Shown: positions 8,590-15,010, counted from the first letter of the stretch. The stretch: DNA of 16,706 nt from an uncultured Saprospiraceae bacterium (GCA_937930625.1 CALHBW010000512.1:1-16706); one strand, 5' to 3'. Numbers and translations are program-made. The notes: generated by a model from the letters alone, not told the origin.

Positions 8590-9330
8590 ATGTCTTATTC
8601 GCACGATAAAGTAAATCCCTACGACGATACTACAACGGCTAAAAAAACACAGGTCACCGGAATGTTCGACAACATTGCGCCATATTACGATTTTCTCAAT
8701 CGCTTTTTGTCTTTGGGTATCGACCAAAGTTGGCGCAAAAAAGCCATCGGCAAACTCGAAGCTGCACAACCGCAACAAATACTTGATGTGGCTACCGGTA
8801 CAGCAGATGTGGCGATTATGATGGCGAAGCGTCTAAAACCGGAACGCATCGTAGGCTTGGATATTTCGAAGGAAATGTTGGCGGTCGGACAGCAGAAAAT
8901 CGAAAAGGCAGATTTGGATAAATGTATTGAGCTTCAACAAGGTGATTCAGAAAATTTGCCCTTCGCGGACAATACTTTCGACGCAATTACCGTTGCATTT
9001 GGTGTCAGAAATTTTGAAAATCTGGAACAGGGGTTAAGCGAGATGCAACGTGTCTTGAAACCGGAAGGTCAACTGATAGTTTTGGAGTTTTCGCAGCCGC
9101 GAATGTTTCCCTTCAAACAGTTGTTTAATTTTTATTTCAAATACATCCTTCCGACCATCGGGCGTGTAACTTCTAAAGACCCCAAAGCGTATAAGTATTT
9201 GTATGAATCTGTGCAGGCTTTTCCCGACGGTCAGCACTTTTTGAATGTATTAGAGAAAACGGGGTTTAAATCGAATCAATGCACACCACTCAGTCTTGGA
9301 ATATGTTCCATTTATCATGGAAAAAAATAA
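8590..9330 (+). CDS. ubiE: Demethylmenaquinone methyltransferase UbiE/MenG
   Basis: 246 aa, normal length for the family. It is an S-adenosylmethionine-dependent class I methyltransferase that methylates demethylmenaquinol in the last step of menaquinone synthesis; Bacteroidota use menaquinone, so the MenG role is expected. Seen: the family signature YDFLNRFLSLGIDQSWRKKA (about 33-52), SAM motif I LDVATGTADVA (65-75), acidic motif VGLDIS (about 93-98), LPFADNTFDAITVAFGVRNF, and the second signature RVLKPEGQLIVLEFSQP. Cytoplasmic, membrane-associated at work. The start at 8590 is the first ATG after the hexamer repeat. The downstream porT reading frame begins before this gene ends, so the two are co-transcribed. 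Confidence 0.96.
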   Translation: MSYSHDKVNPYDDTTTAKKTQVTGMFDNIAPYYDFLNRFLSLGIDQSWRKKAIGKLEAAQPQQILDVATGTADVAIMMAKRLKPERIVGLDISKEMLAVGQQKIEKADLDKCIELQQGDSENLPFADNTFDAITVAFGVRNFENLEQGLSEMQRVLKPEGQLIVLEFSQPRMFPFKQLFNFYFKYILPTIGRVTSKDPKAYKYLYESVQAFPDGQHFLNVLEKTGFKSNQCTPLSLGICSIYHGKK

Positions 9331-10013
9331 TGTTTATCGCCATTTTAGCGGTGATGACGATAAACGCCAATGCCCAAATCAAAGGAACTTATAATTACCT
9401 TGATTTTGCCAATAAACCCTATTATTTTGGTATTACGCTCTCTTATAATACATCGGACTATCGCGTATCGCCAAGCGAAAATTTTATCTTAAATGATAGT
9501 GTACGCACCATTCTTTCTCCACGCGGACCGGGCTTCAATCTCGGTATCGTCGGTAACTTAAAGGTGGGGCAGTATTTTGATTTTCGTTTCTTACCTACCT
9601 TATCTTTTGCAGACAGAAAATTGGATTATGATTTTGTTCGTGTCGGTGAGATGCAGCGCGAGCAAGTCGAAGCGGTTTTTATAGAAGCACCCTTTTTAGT
9701 CCGCTACAAATCAGCACCTTATAACGATATTCGCGCTTTCGTTGTGGCAGGTGTCAAATATTCATTTGATGTAGCCAGTAATTCGCGGACACGACAAAAA
9801 GATTCCCTGCTCAAAGTTGCCCCATCGGATTTCTCCGTCGAGTTCGGCGCAGGTGTACAGATATTCTTTCCGTATTTTATCTTTTCTCCCGAATTTAAAG
9901 TCTCACACGGCTTGAGCAACATTCTGATACACGATGATGATTTGATTTATTCGTCGGTCTTAGATAAATTGTTTTCACGGACGTTTACGCTCTCGTTTCA
10001 CTTTGAGGGCTAG
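9303..10013 (+). CDS. porT: PorT/SprT, outer-membrane beta-barrel protein of the type IX secretion system
   Basis: About 236 aa from the chosen ATG at 9303 (MFHLSWKKIMFIAILAV...), which gives a signal peptide with a positive KK before the hydrophobic core and a cleavage site after NANA. Alternatives are 9279 (longer) and 9330, where ATG overlaps the ubiE stop as TAATG but leaves a signal without basic residues. Family landmarks seen: NKPYYFGITLSYN near the mature N-terminus, PGFNLGIVGNLKVGQYFDFRFLPTLSFADR, FLVRYKS, the AGVKYSFDVAS segment and a terminal aromatic FHFEG typical of outer-membrane barrels. In Bacteroidota PorT is needed for T9SS export and gliding, and its gene commonly sits just after ubiE, as here. 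The M4 peptidase and the 12079-12981 protein are likely clients. Confidence 0.85.
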   Translation: MFHLSWKKIMFIAILAVMTINANAQIKGTYNYLDFANKPYYFGITLSYNTSDYRVSPSENFILNDSVRTILSPRGPGFNLGIVGNLKVGQYFDFRFLPTLSFADRKLDYDFVRVGEMQREQVEAVFIEAPFLVRYKSAPYNDIRAFVVAGVKYSFDVASNSRTRQKDSLLKVAPSDFSVEFGAGVQIFFPYFIFSPEFKVSHGLSNILIHDDDLIYSSVLDKLFSRTFTLSFHFEG

Positions 10014-10021
10014 TTTTTTAA

Positions 10022-10120
10022 TGGATAATGAATAACGAATAACGAATAACGGATAATATTTTGATTTTCGCGTAGCGAAAATCAAAATATTATCCGTTAT
10101 CCATTATCCATTATCCATTG
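10022..10120. repeat. Long palindrome with 7-bp tandem-repeat arms between convergent porT and acpH
   Basis: A perfect 21-bp stem (10051-10071 with 10075-10095) has the tip ATTTTCGC-GTA-GCGAAAAT with a 3-base loop. The stem continues outwards through 7-bp tandem units: GGATAAT/GAATAAC repeated five times on the left (10023-10057) and (A/G)TTATCC repeated four times on the right (10089-10117). It separates two convergent genes and may work as a two-way terminator or 3'-end stabiliser, but it lacks a clean T-run. The right arm covers the end of acpH. Confidence 0.92.
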
Positions 10121-10672
10121 AATTAGCTCTGGAAAAAAGCGATTAAATTCATCATTATACAAGTCAAAATCCGCTTCCAATTGTAGGTGAGCCTGCGAAA
10201 TGTCAACGCTTTTGATGCGCTTGGAGAAATAGTGAAATGTGGTGGCAATGCCTTCCATATCACGATAGCCGATGAGCCAATTGTGGCGTATCATAGAGGG
10301 AATGCGTTGTTGAAGTTTAGGAGGTAGATAGGCTTCGTATTTTTCGAGTATTTTATAATTTCTTTTCGTAAAATCTTCCAGCGATTCATCTGAATATTTG
10401 TCCCAATTTTGCGCCAGCAAATGGTCATAATAAATATCCACGACCACAGAAGCGTATTTTGAATAGAGTGGGTACAATCGCCGTTTACTCTCCTTCACAA
10501 CTTCGTGTGTATCTGTAAATGAATCTATCAAACGATGCGTACGAATGCCAGCTTGTATGCCTTCAGGCAGGTCTTTTATGCCTTTATTGCCTTTTATAAA
10601 ATCAGCAGAAAGATTGCCGACGGCATGTTGTTCGTCGCCAAAAGAAAGGTATAAATGTGCGAGGTAGTTCAT
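10097..10672 (-). CDS. acpH: Acyl-carrier-protein phosphodiesterase (AcpH family)
   Basis: 191 aa, the usual length. The family removes the 4'-phosphopantetheine arm from holo-ACP, a metal-dependent hydrolysis in the cytoplasm that recycles the fatty-acid synthesis carrier. Seen: N-terminal MNYLAHLYLSF, then GNLSADFIKG (conserved Asp), IRTHRLIDSFTDTH (His/Asp cluster, about residues 43-56), YYDHLLAQNW and RHNWLIGYRDMEGI, which are the family's ordered motifs. The start codon is preceded directly by repeat element 10673-10759. The last residues (WIMDNG) are encoded inside repeat element 10022-10120 and are not part of the conserved fold, so the repeat has probably replaced or extended the natural C-terminus. 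Confidence 0.88.
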   Translation of the reverse strand: MNYLAHLYLSFGDEQHAVGNLSADFIKGNKGIKDLPEGIQAGIRTHRLIDSFTDTHEVVKESKRRLYPLYSKYASVVVDIYYDHLLAQNWDKYSDESLEDFTKRNYKILEKYEAYLPPKLQQRIPSMIRHNWLIGYRDMEGIATTFHYFSKRIKSVDISQAHLQLEADFDLYNDEFNRFFPELIQWIMDNG

Positions 10673-10759
10673 GTTACGAGTTGCGGGTTACGAGTTTATG
10701 TTACGTGATAATATTTTTGCAGAGCAAAAATATAAATAAAACTCGTAACCCGTAACCCG
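10673..10759. repeat. Palindrome with 7-bp tandem-repeat arms in the acpH leader
   Basis: Tip stem ATATTTTTGC-AGA-GCAAAAATAT (10711-10720 with 10724-10733), 10 bp with a 3-base loop. Outer arms CGGGTTACGAGTTT (10684-10697) and AAACTCGTAACCCG (10739-10752) are perfect. Outside them the 7-bp unit continues (GTTACGA, GTTGCGG on the left; TAACCCG on the right). It fills the space between the acpH ATG and the rpoD terminator, so any acpH transcript starting at its own promoter, or read through from rpoD, would carry it in its leader. Confidence 0.9.
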
Positions 10760-10790
10760 AAAAAAAAAGCCACTCCGATAAAGGAGTGGC
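10760..10790 (-). terminator. Rho-independent terminator of rpoD
   Basis: On the reverse strand GCCACTCC and GGAGTGGC (10790-10783 and 10776-10769) form a perfect 8-bp stem with a 6-base loop, followed by nine T (A-run 10760-10768). It lies 30 bases after the rpoD stop. Confidence 0.92.
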
Positions 10791-10820
10791 AATCATAATT
10801 TTTTGATGGAGAAAACCTTT

Positions 10821-11687
10821 TTATCCGAGATAAGAACGCAGGTCGTTTCGGTTATACGATTTGCGTAGTCTGCGAATAGCTCTTTCCTTGATTTGACGTA
10901 CACGCTCGCGAGTGAGTCCGTACATTTCGCCGATTTCTTCGAGCGTCATCGACTGTCTGCCGTTTAGCCCGTAGTAAGCGGATAGTACTTCGTTTTCACG
11001 AGTAGTCAGCATGCGTAAGCCTTCGTCAACTTCTACCTTGAGCGATTGCTTGAGCAATACGCCATCAGGAGTGCCGCTTAAATTGTCCGGCATCAAATCG
11101 AGCATAGTAGAATCACCATCATCACTTTTGATAGGCGCGTCGAAAGATACATGTTTGCTGTTGCCTTTGAGCATGTCTCGAACCTCTTTAGGCGTGATGC
11201 CGAGTGCTTCTGCGAGCTCTTCCTGGGTAGGCTCGCGCTCAAATTCTTGTACGAAAGACATGTAAGCCTCATTCACCTTATTGTACGACCCGACTTTGTT
11301 GAGTGGCAGACGAACGATACGTGAATACTCCACGATAGCCTGCAATATGGATTGACGAATCCACCAGACGGCGTAAGAGATGAATTTGAAGCCTTTTGTC
11401 TCATCAAATCGCTTGGCAGCTTTCATCAGACCGACATTGCCCTCATTGATGAGGTCGCTGAGGGATAATCCCTGATTTTGATACTGCTTTGCAACGGATA
11501 CAACGAATCGAAGGTTGGATTTTGTGAGTTTTTCCAACGCATTTTCGTCGCCTTCCCGAATTCTGCGGGCTAAATCAGCCTCTTCTTCGGGAGTTAGCAA
11601 ATCAATTTTACCTATATCGCTGAGATACTTATCCAACGCTAGGCTTTCTCTTGCTGTGATTTTGTTCGTAATCTTGAGTTGTCTCAT
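10821..11687 (-). CDS. rpoD: Primary sigma factor RpoD (sigma-70 family)
   Basis: 288 aa, the short form typical of Bacteroidota, lacking region 1.1 and the non-conserved insert. It directs RNA polymerase core to housekeeping promoters. Seen in order: region 1.2 (SLALDKYLSDIGKIDLLTPEEE, about 15-36), region 2 with LRFVVSVAKQYQ, LSLSDLINEGNVGLMKAAKRF and the -10 recognition helix FISYAVWWIRQSILQAI (about 102-118), region 3 (about 130-200, with EFEREPTQEELAEALGI), and region 4.2 helix-turn-helix TLEEIGEMYGLTRERVRQIKERAIRRLR near 245-275. The C-terminus LRSYLG is characteristic of the Bacteroidota protein. The ATG at 11687 follows an AT-rich leader with no Shine-Dalgarno. Monocistronic, with its own strong terminator. 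Confidence 0.97.
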   Translation of the reverse strand: MRQLKITNKITARESLALDKYLSDIGKIDLLTPEEEADLARRIREGDENALEKLTKSNLRFVVSVAKQYQNQGLSLSDLINEGNVGLMKAAKRFDETKGFKFISYAVWWIRQSILQAIVEYSRIVRLPLNKVGSYNKVNEAYMSFVQEFEREPTQEELAEALGITPKEVRDMLKGNSKHVSFDAPIKSDDGDSTMLDLMPDNLSGTPDGVLLKQSLKVEVDEGLRMLTTRENEVLSAYYGLNGRQSMTLEEIGEMYGLTRERVRQIKERAIRRLRKSYNRNDLRSYLG

Positions 11688-11702
11688 AATATTTCCCTTT
11701 TT

Positions 11703-11740
11703 GTACTAAGTGCCTTAGCGTAAATGTTACGCCTTAGTAC
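11703..11740 (-). promoter_or_regulatory. Hairpin in the rpoD leader
   Basis: Perfect outer arms GTACTAAG (11703-11710) and CTTAGTAC (11733-11740) enclose a perfect inner stem GCGTAA-ATG-TTACGC (11718-11732), stacked directly on the right arm with a 7-base bulge on the left. It ends 16 bases before the rpoD ATG, so it would sit in the mRNA leader and could affect translation or stability. Confidence 0.45.
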
Positions 11741-11918
11741 TTATAATACGTTTTAAAAGCAAAAAAAGTTGCATGGAACAAAAAAAATACTTGACTTTTT
11801 CATAAAAAAGTATAATAGGGTAAAAAAAATTATAAGTCAACCCCTTTTAACTATTTGATTATTAGTTTTTTATGTAAAAAATGTTTTTTTTGTTAAAAAA
11901 ATAAGATTTTTGATTGAA

Positions 11919-11951
11919 TGAAGTTGAATTTTCTACGAAAATTCAACTTCA
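11919..11951. repeat. 15-bp perfect triloop hairpin (near-variant of the TTTTYGC-NNN family)
   Basis: TGAAGTTGAATTTTC (11919-11933) pairs perfectly with GAAAATTCAACTTCA (11937-11951) around a TAC loop. The TTTTC-NNN-GAAAA tip is two bases per arm shorter than those at 10051-10095 and 16590-16610. Its TTGAAG word also occurs in the hexamer repeat at 13052-13080 on the other side of the T9SS-protein gene. Confidence 0.85.
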
Positions 11952-12078
11952 ATATTTTAATGATTGCACCAAAATTGAACATAATTTATGTTTAATTAAT
12001 TTTGTAAATTATTAATAATCAATTTTTAAATAAAATTAATTTTAATAAAAAACCAAAAATTACTCCATCGAAAATTAT

Positions 12079-12981
12079 TTAAATTTTAATAAAACGCCGT
12101 ACCAAATAATATTCGTTTATATTTATTTGTAAAAAATACGTGCCGCCTGGAAGAGCAGATATATCAAAATTATTTACTGAAGTTGTATTTTGTCTTTCTT
12201 GCCAATGTTGGACTACACGTCCTTGTATATCTATTATTCTAAAATCTCCACAAATGTTATCACCACAACGCAGATTGATAAAGTCATTGGCAAGGGTGGG
12301 GAAGAGGCTGACGCTATTTTCGATGTCAGGATTTACGATGTCAGTAAGGGGGGGATTTTCCGGCAAACCGCCTTCGGGTTCGTTATTTGAATTAGGATTT
12401 GGCTCTCTTATCCCGCACTCGTCTTGTAAATTAATTTCTAATACTGTGAAGTCGCCCTCGGCAGCAGCCATTCTGGTTTCATCATAAAATTCGCCTATAA
12501 AAGTAGGAGGAAACATGGTTTCATTCATGTATATCAGTCTGACTGTACCTTCTATATTGGCAATGTCGAATCCGAGCCGACCTACACTTGTCCATTCATT
12601 CGCTTGGATGAGCAAACCCTCGCCGCCTACAAACTCAATATTATAAGAAACGATACTATCTAAAGAACCTATCAAGGTATGTGCTTGATAAAAACTATCT
12701 CCGGTGGAAGATTCAATGTGACCGGAAACCTCCAGTTCTTGTTCGATAAATGCGCTGTTATATACAAGCGCATCATTGAATTGAAGGCGGTAATTTTGGT
12801 CAGAAAGATGGAAAGCACATTGACTTTCATGTGCTTTGATTTGAATATCAACATACAACTTCATACTGTCGCAATTGACGTGAGAAAGCGCAAAATTGAG
12901 GTCATATTTTCCTGTTTGGGCTGAAAGTTGAAGTGTAAAAAGTATGGGGAATAAGAAAACTGCTGAGTAAAAACGGTTCAT
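12079..12981 (-). CDS. Secreted protein with T9SS C-terminal sorting domain, function unknown
   Basis: 300 aa from the ATG at 12981-12979, which begins a clear signal peptide (MNRFYSAVFLFPILFTLQLSAQ). An upstream in-frame ATG at 13080 would add 33 residues, but its first dozen (alternating K and L) come from a hexamer DNA repeat, so it is rejected. Residues about 24-195 form a beta-rich domain (YVDIQIKA, VGGEGLLIQANEWTSVGRLGFDI) resembling the cohesin-like modules of Saprospiria surface proteins. A short Pro/Asn/Glu linker follows (NPNSNNEPEGGLPENPP), then a sorting domain from about 222: SVSLFPTLANDFINL, FRIIDIQGRVV, ISALPGGTYFLQI, ending RRFIKI. No catalytic motif is seen. Probably exported and surface-attached through T9SS. 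Confidence 0.85.
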   Translation of the reverse strand: MNRFYSAVFLFPILFTLQLSAQTGKYDLNFALSHVNCDSMKLYVDIQIKAHESQCAFHLSDQNYRLQFNDALVYNSAFIEQELEVSGHIESSTGDSFYQAHTLIGSLDSIVSYNIEFVGGEGLLIQANEWTSVGRLGFDIANIEGTVRLIYMNETMFPPTFIGEFYDETRMAAAEGDFTVLEINLQDECGIREPNPNSNNEPEGGLPENPPLTDIVNPDIENSVSLFPTLANDFINLRCGDNICGDFRIIDIQGRVVQHWQERQNTTSVNNFDISALPGGTYFLQININEYYLVRRFIKI

Positions 12982-12998
12982 AGTATTGATGTTTATTA

Positions 12999-13020
12999 GG
13001 TTTTCCGAAATTCGGAAACC
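12999..13020 (-). promoter_or_regulatory. Hairpin or operator 18 bases upstream of the T9SS-protein gene
   Basis: TTTCCGAA-A-TTCGGAAA with flanking GG/CC forms a 10-bp stem with one bulged T and a one-base loop. At this distance from the start codon it lies in the leader or overlaps the promoter. It is symmetrical enough to be a dimer-binding site. Confidence 0.4.
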
Positions 13021-13051
13021 AAAAAGCGATGAATAGGAATAGCCTTTTAAT

Positions 13052-13080
13052 TCCAACTTCAACCTCAATTTCAACTTCAA
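13052..13080 (-). repeat. Degenerate TTGAAG hexamer repeat upstream of the T9SS-protein gene
   Basis: On the reverse strand five units read TTGAAG, TTGAAA, TTGAGG, TTGAAG, TTGGAA. The repeat is open in frame with the downstream gene and creates a false N-terminal extension of alternating Lys/Leu. Confidence 0.8.
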
Positions 13081-13197
13081 AAAAATGAATAAAAAGCCTT
13101 AAACCAAGTCTGAAATTGATGGTTATTTACTGCAATAATTTCATCTTCTCTTATCACAGGCTGAAATAGATGAGTAGCCAGGAAAGACTATCCCCGG

Positions 13198-13445
13198 TTA
13201 ATTTGGCATGTTTAGAATTACAGTTGACACTTTTATCTTGAAATTAAAATAATGTAAAATGTAAAAGTTGTAGGACGCGGGTGGACGCAATATGCTCTTA
13301 TTTTATTGATTTTTAAATTTTTAAACAATATAAAAAAATAAATGTATTGTACACGTACTACAAGCACTTTTAAATTTGATATTTTACATTTTACATTTCA
13401 AAAAAGTGTCAACTACTTTTACAGCAAATTTAAACATGCCGTTAA
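13198..13445. repeat. 248-bp inverted-repeat element, MITE-like
   Basis: Left arm 13198-13273 and right arm 13368-13445 share, in inverted order, TTAA..GGCATGTTT, AGTTGACACTTTT, two copies of AATGTAAA and AGTTGTAG. TTAA stands at both outer ends, which could be a target duplication or part of the arm. The roughly 95-base centre has GGACGCGGGTGGACGC and no ORF. Small size, terminal inverted repeats and lack of coding fit a miniature transposable element; no transposase is in the window to confirm it. Confidence 0.7.
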
Positions 13446-13589
13446 TTTCCAGGAATATGTGTTAGGGTGGTTGGTTGAGATATTAGATAAGTGATTGATT
13501 ATCTGTGCTTAACCATTTAGTAGCGGATAGGGAGATGTGATTGAAATTTTTCATTTGATAAGTTTTAAAAATATCTCTCTAAAACTCAT

Positions 13590-13625
13590 AAAAAATCCTC
13601 GTCATGTATGATTATACGACGAGGA
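13590..13625 (-). terminator. Terminator-like hairpin on the reverse strand
   Basis: TCCTCGTC (13596-13603) and GACGAGGA (13618-13625) pair perfectly. The stem continues as GTAT-GATT-ATAC after a two-base bulge, and six T follow on the reverse strand (A-run 13590-13595). The nearest upstream gene on that strand ends at 14195, about 570 bases away, so it would end either a long 3' tail of that gene or an unannotated small transcript. Confidence 0.55.
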
Positions 13626-13773
13626 CGCTTAAAAGATTCGTTTCATGTAAATTTTTTTGATATTTTTTTTGCGAATATTGTAAGTCAGATACAAACGGTT
13701 AATAACTAATTTTAATTTGGAGTGAAGTTATACTGCAAACGGAGTAAATTTCGGAAAATTGAGTACCTTATTT

Positions 13774-13797
13774 TCCAATGGAACATGTTCCATTGGA
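13774..13797. promoter_or_regulatory. Perfect 24-bp palindrome
   Basis: TCCAATGGAACA (13774-13785) is followed immediately by its exact reverse complement (13786-13797), with no loop. Perfect spacer-less symmetry suits a dimeric DNA-binding protein or a recombination site better than an RNA hairpin. It does not sit in front of an annotated gene. Confidence 0.5.
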
Positions 13798-13819
13798 GGG
13801 ATTTCCGCCTGTTTTTAAT

Positions 13820-14169
13820 ATTGGTGATTAGTCAGCACATTACGAGTATTTATTTATGAAAAAGGTCATTGTTTTTTTGAGGCATTTCAAAATCTAAAAG
13901 TTGTTTTAAGTAAACATGCCCAAATCAATGTCTTCGCCAAATTGAGAATTGAGAATGTATAATTGATAACTAATTTTATTTTATAATTTGTAATTATTTT
14001 ATTTTAAGTTTTTTATGAAATAAAAAATAAATTAATTATCAACTCTCAATTATCAATTTTCAATTTGGCGAACATATTGCCAAATATTGTATGTTTTTAT
14101 GTTCAGAAAATAAACCTTTTTATGGAGACCTTTTTCATCATGCAAAGTCCATAACTACTAATCACCAAT
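13820..14169. repeat. Nested giant palindrome downstream of the caspase-like gene
   Basis: Three inverted pairs are nested. ATTGGTGATTAGT (13820-13832) pairs with 14157-14169, ATGAAAAAGGTC (13856-13867) with 14127-14138, and TTCGCCAAATTG (13933-13944) with 14061-14072. The inner element (13933-14072, 140 bp) has arms of AATTGAGA/AATTGATA-type units. The outer right arm continues as 7-bp AATCACC/AATCACT units to about 14187, eight bases from the gene's stop codon. Confidence 0.85.
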
Positions 14170-14194
14170 CACCAATCACTAATCAACTAATTAC

Positions 14195-14974
14195 TTAATA
14201 TCCGGTTACGAGCAATTGTCTTGCGCTATTGATGCCGCATTTCTGGTAATGATGATAGGCTTGGGCAGCACGTTCTTGGATGGCTTGATTGCTTTCGCGA
14301 TTAACCCAACCTTTGAGTGCAGCTTCGAGCGTATAGGCTTCAGGTGCCATTAGATGGGTGGACCAGACCAAAGGCGTGACGCCAAGAGGCAGCATGATAT
14401 TCGTAAAATAATCCTTCGTAATACAACCTAACATAATGATTTCCCGATGTTTATCGTTGCGGGCTAGGAGTGTACCCGCTTCGGCGTAGTGGAAATCCAT
14501 CAAGCCATTATGCCCGATATAGACCAATAAATCTGCTGCACCGCCGATGGGCAAGAGCCTTCCGTCTTTCTTCAAAACCTTACCATTATAACCACCGCTT
14601 GCATAGATAAAGTCCATCGTGGTCTGGCGGATATGCGCTCCATCGTAGGCATCGGCTACGAGGTAGGTATTTTTTTCGATATGTCGAAAGATGACTCTTT
14701 CGAGTACGTGGTCGGGGAGGTTGGTAGTTTGTGTTTCAATGAGTTCCCAATCGGGATTCTTCTTAAAACGGGTCTTTAAGCCGTAGAGTGCGCCCCAATA
14801 TAGATTGTTGTACGGAGATTGACCATTGCCGATTTTAGCGGGGACTTTAGCGATACCTTGATATTTGTTGTCGCATAGTGCGACCATGACGTGTATGGTA
14901 CGCAGTTCTTCTTGGGCAAATGTTTTAAGGGCAAACAGCAATAGCACTGCAAGGACAAAGCCTATTTTTTTCAT
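14195..14974 (-). CDS. Periplasmic caspase-like (clan CD-type) conserved protein of unknown function
   Basis: 259 aa, start ATG at 14974-14972, with a signal peptide (MKKIGFVLAVLLLFALKTFAQ) and no lipobox or further membrane segment, so probably periplasmic. The N-terminal IHVMVALCDNKYQGI and KIGNGQSPYNNLYWGALYG segments are typical of a widespread, uncharacterised family. Two strand-end motifs suggest a caspase/gingipain-like dyad: His155 in LLVYIGHNGLMDF and Cys184 in IIMLGCITKDYF. Proteolytic activity is inference only; no experimental function is known to me. It is monocistronic and bracketed by two related palindromic elements (13933-14072 and 15035-15181). Confidence 0.75.
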   Translation of the reverse strand: MKKIGFVLAVLLLFALKTFAQEELRTIHVMVALCDNKYQGIAKVPAKIGNGQSPYNNLYWGALYGLKTRFKKNPDWELIETQTTNLPDHVLERVIFRHIEKNTYLVADAYDGAHIRQTTMDFIYASGGYNGKVLKKDGRLLPIGGAADLLVYIGHNGLMDFHYAEAGTLLARNDKHREIIMLGCITKDYFTNIMLPLGVTPLVWSTHLMAPEAYTLEAALKGWVNRESNQAIQERAAQAYHHYQKCGINSARQLLVTGY

Positions 14975-15010
14975 GATAATGTTTGATACTTGTTTGGTAA
15001 AAAATGAGTA

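Larger units (their letters stand above)
11688..12078. other. AT-rich spacer upstream of rpoD
   Basis: About 390 very AT-rich bases with no coding region. It must carry the rpoD promoter and the 3' end of the T9SS-protein gene. It contains the leader hairpin at 11703-11740 and the triloop hairpin at 11919-11951. On the reverse strand TTGACT (11840-11835) and TATTAT, 17 bases apart, resemble an enterobacterial-type promoter, but Bacteroidota sigma factors prefer TTTG/TAnnTTTG, so this may be chance in AT-rich DNA. Confidence 0.5.
12982..14194. other. 1.2-kb non-coding region rich in large palindromes
   Basis: No ORF with credible composition or family features lies here. From left to right: a TTTCCGAA-A-TTCGGAAA hairpin (12999-13020), a hexamer repeat (13052-13080), a 248-bp inverted-repeat element (13198-13445), a terminator-like hairpin on the reverse strand (13590-13625), a perfect 24-bp palindrome (13774-13797), and a nested giant palindrome (13820-14169) whose inner element is 13933-14072. 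Such a dense set of inverted repeats in place of genes suggests an insertion hotspot. Confidence 0.7.

Noticed and set aside
11795..11840. TTGACT/TATAAT pair on the + strand
   Set aside because: The spacing is 14 bases, too short for a sigma-70 promoter, no + strand gene follows, and Bacteroidota promoters use another consensus.
12982..13080. 33-residue N-terminal extension of the T9SS-sorted protein
   Set aside because: It is encoded mostly by a degenerate hexamer DNA repeat and would bury the signal peptide.
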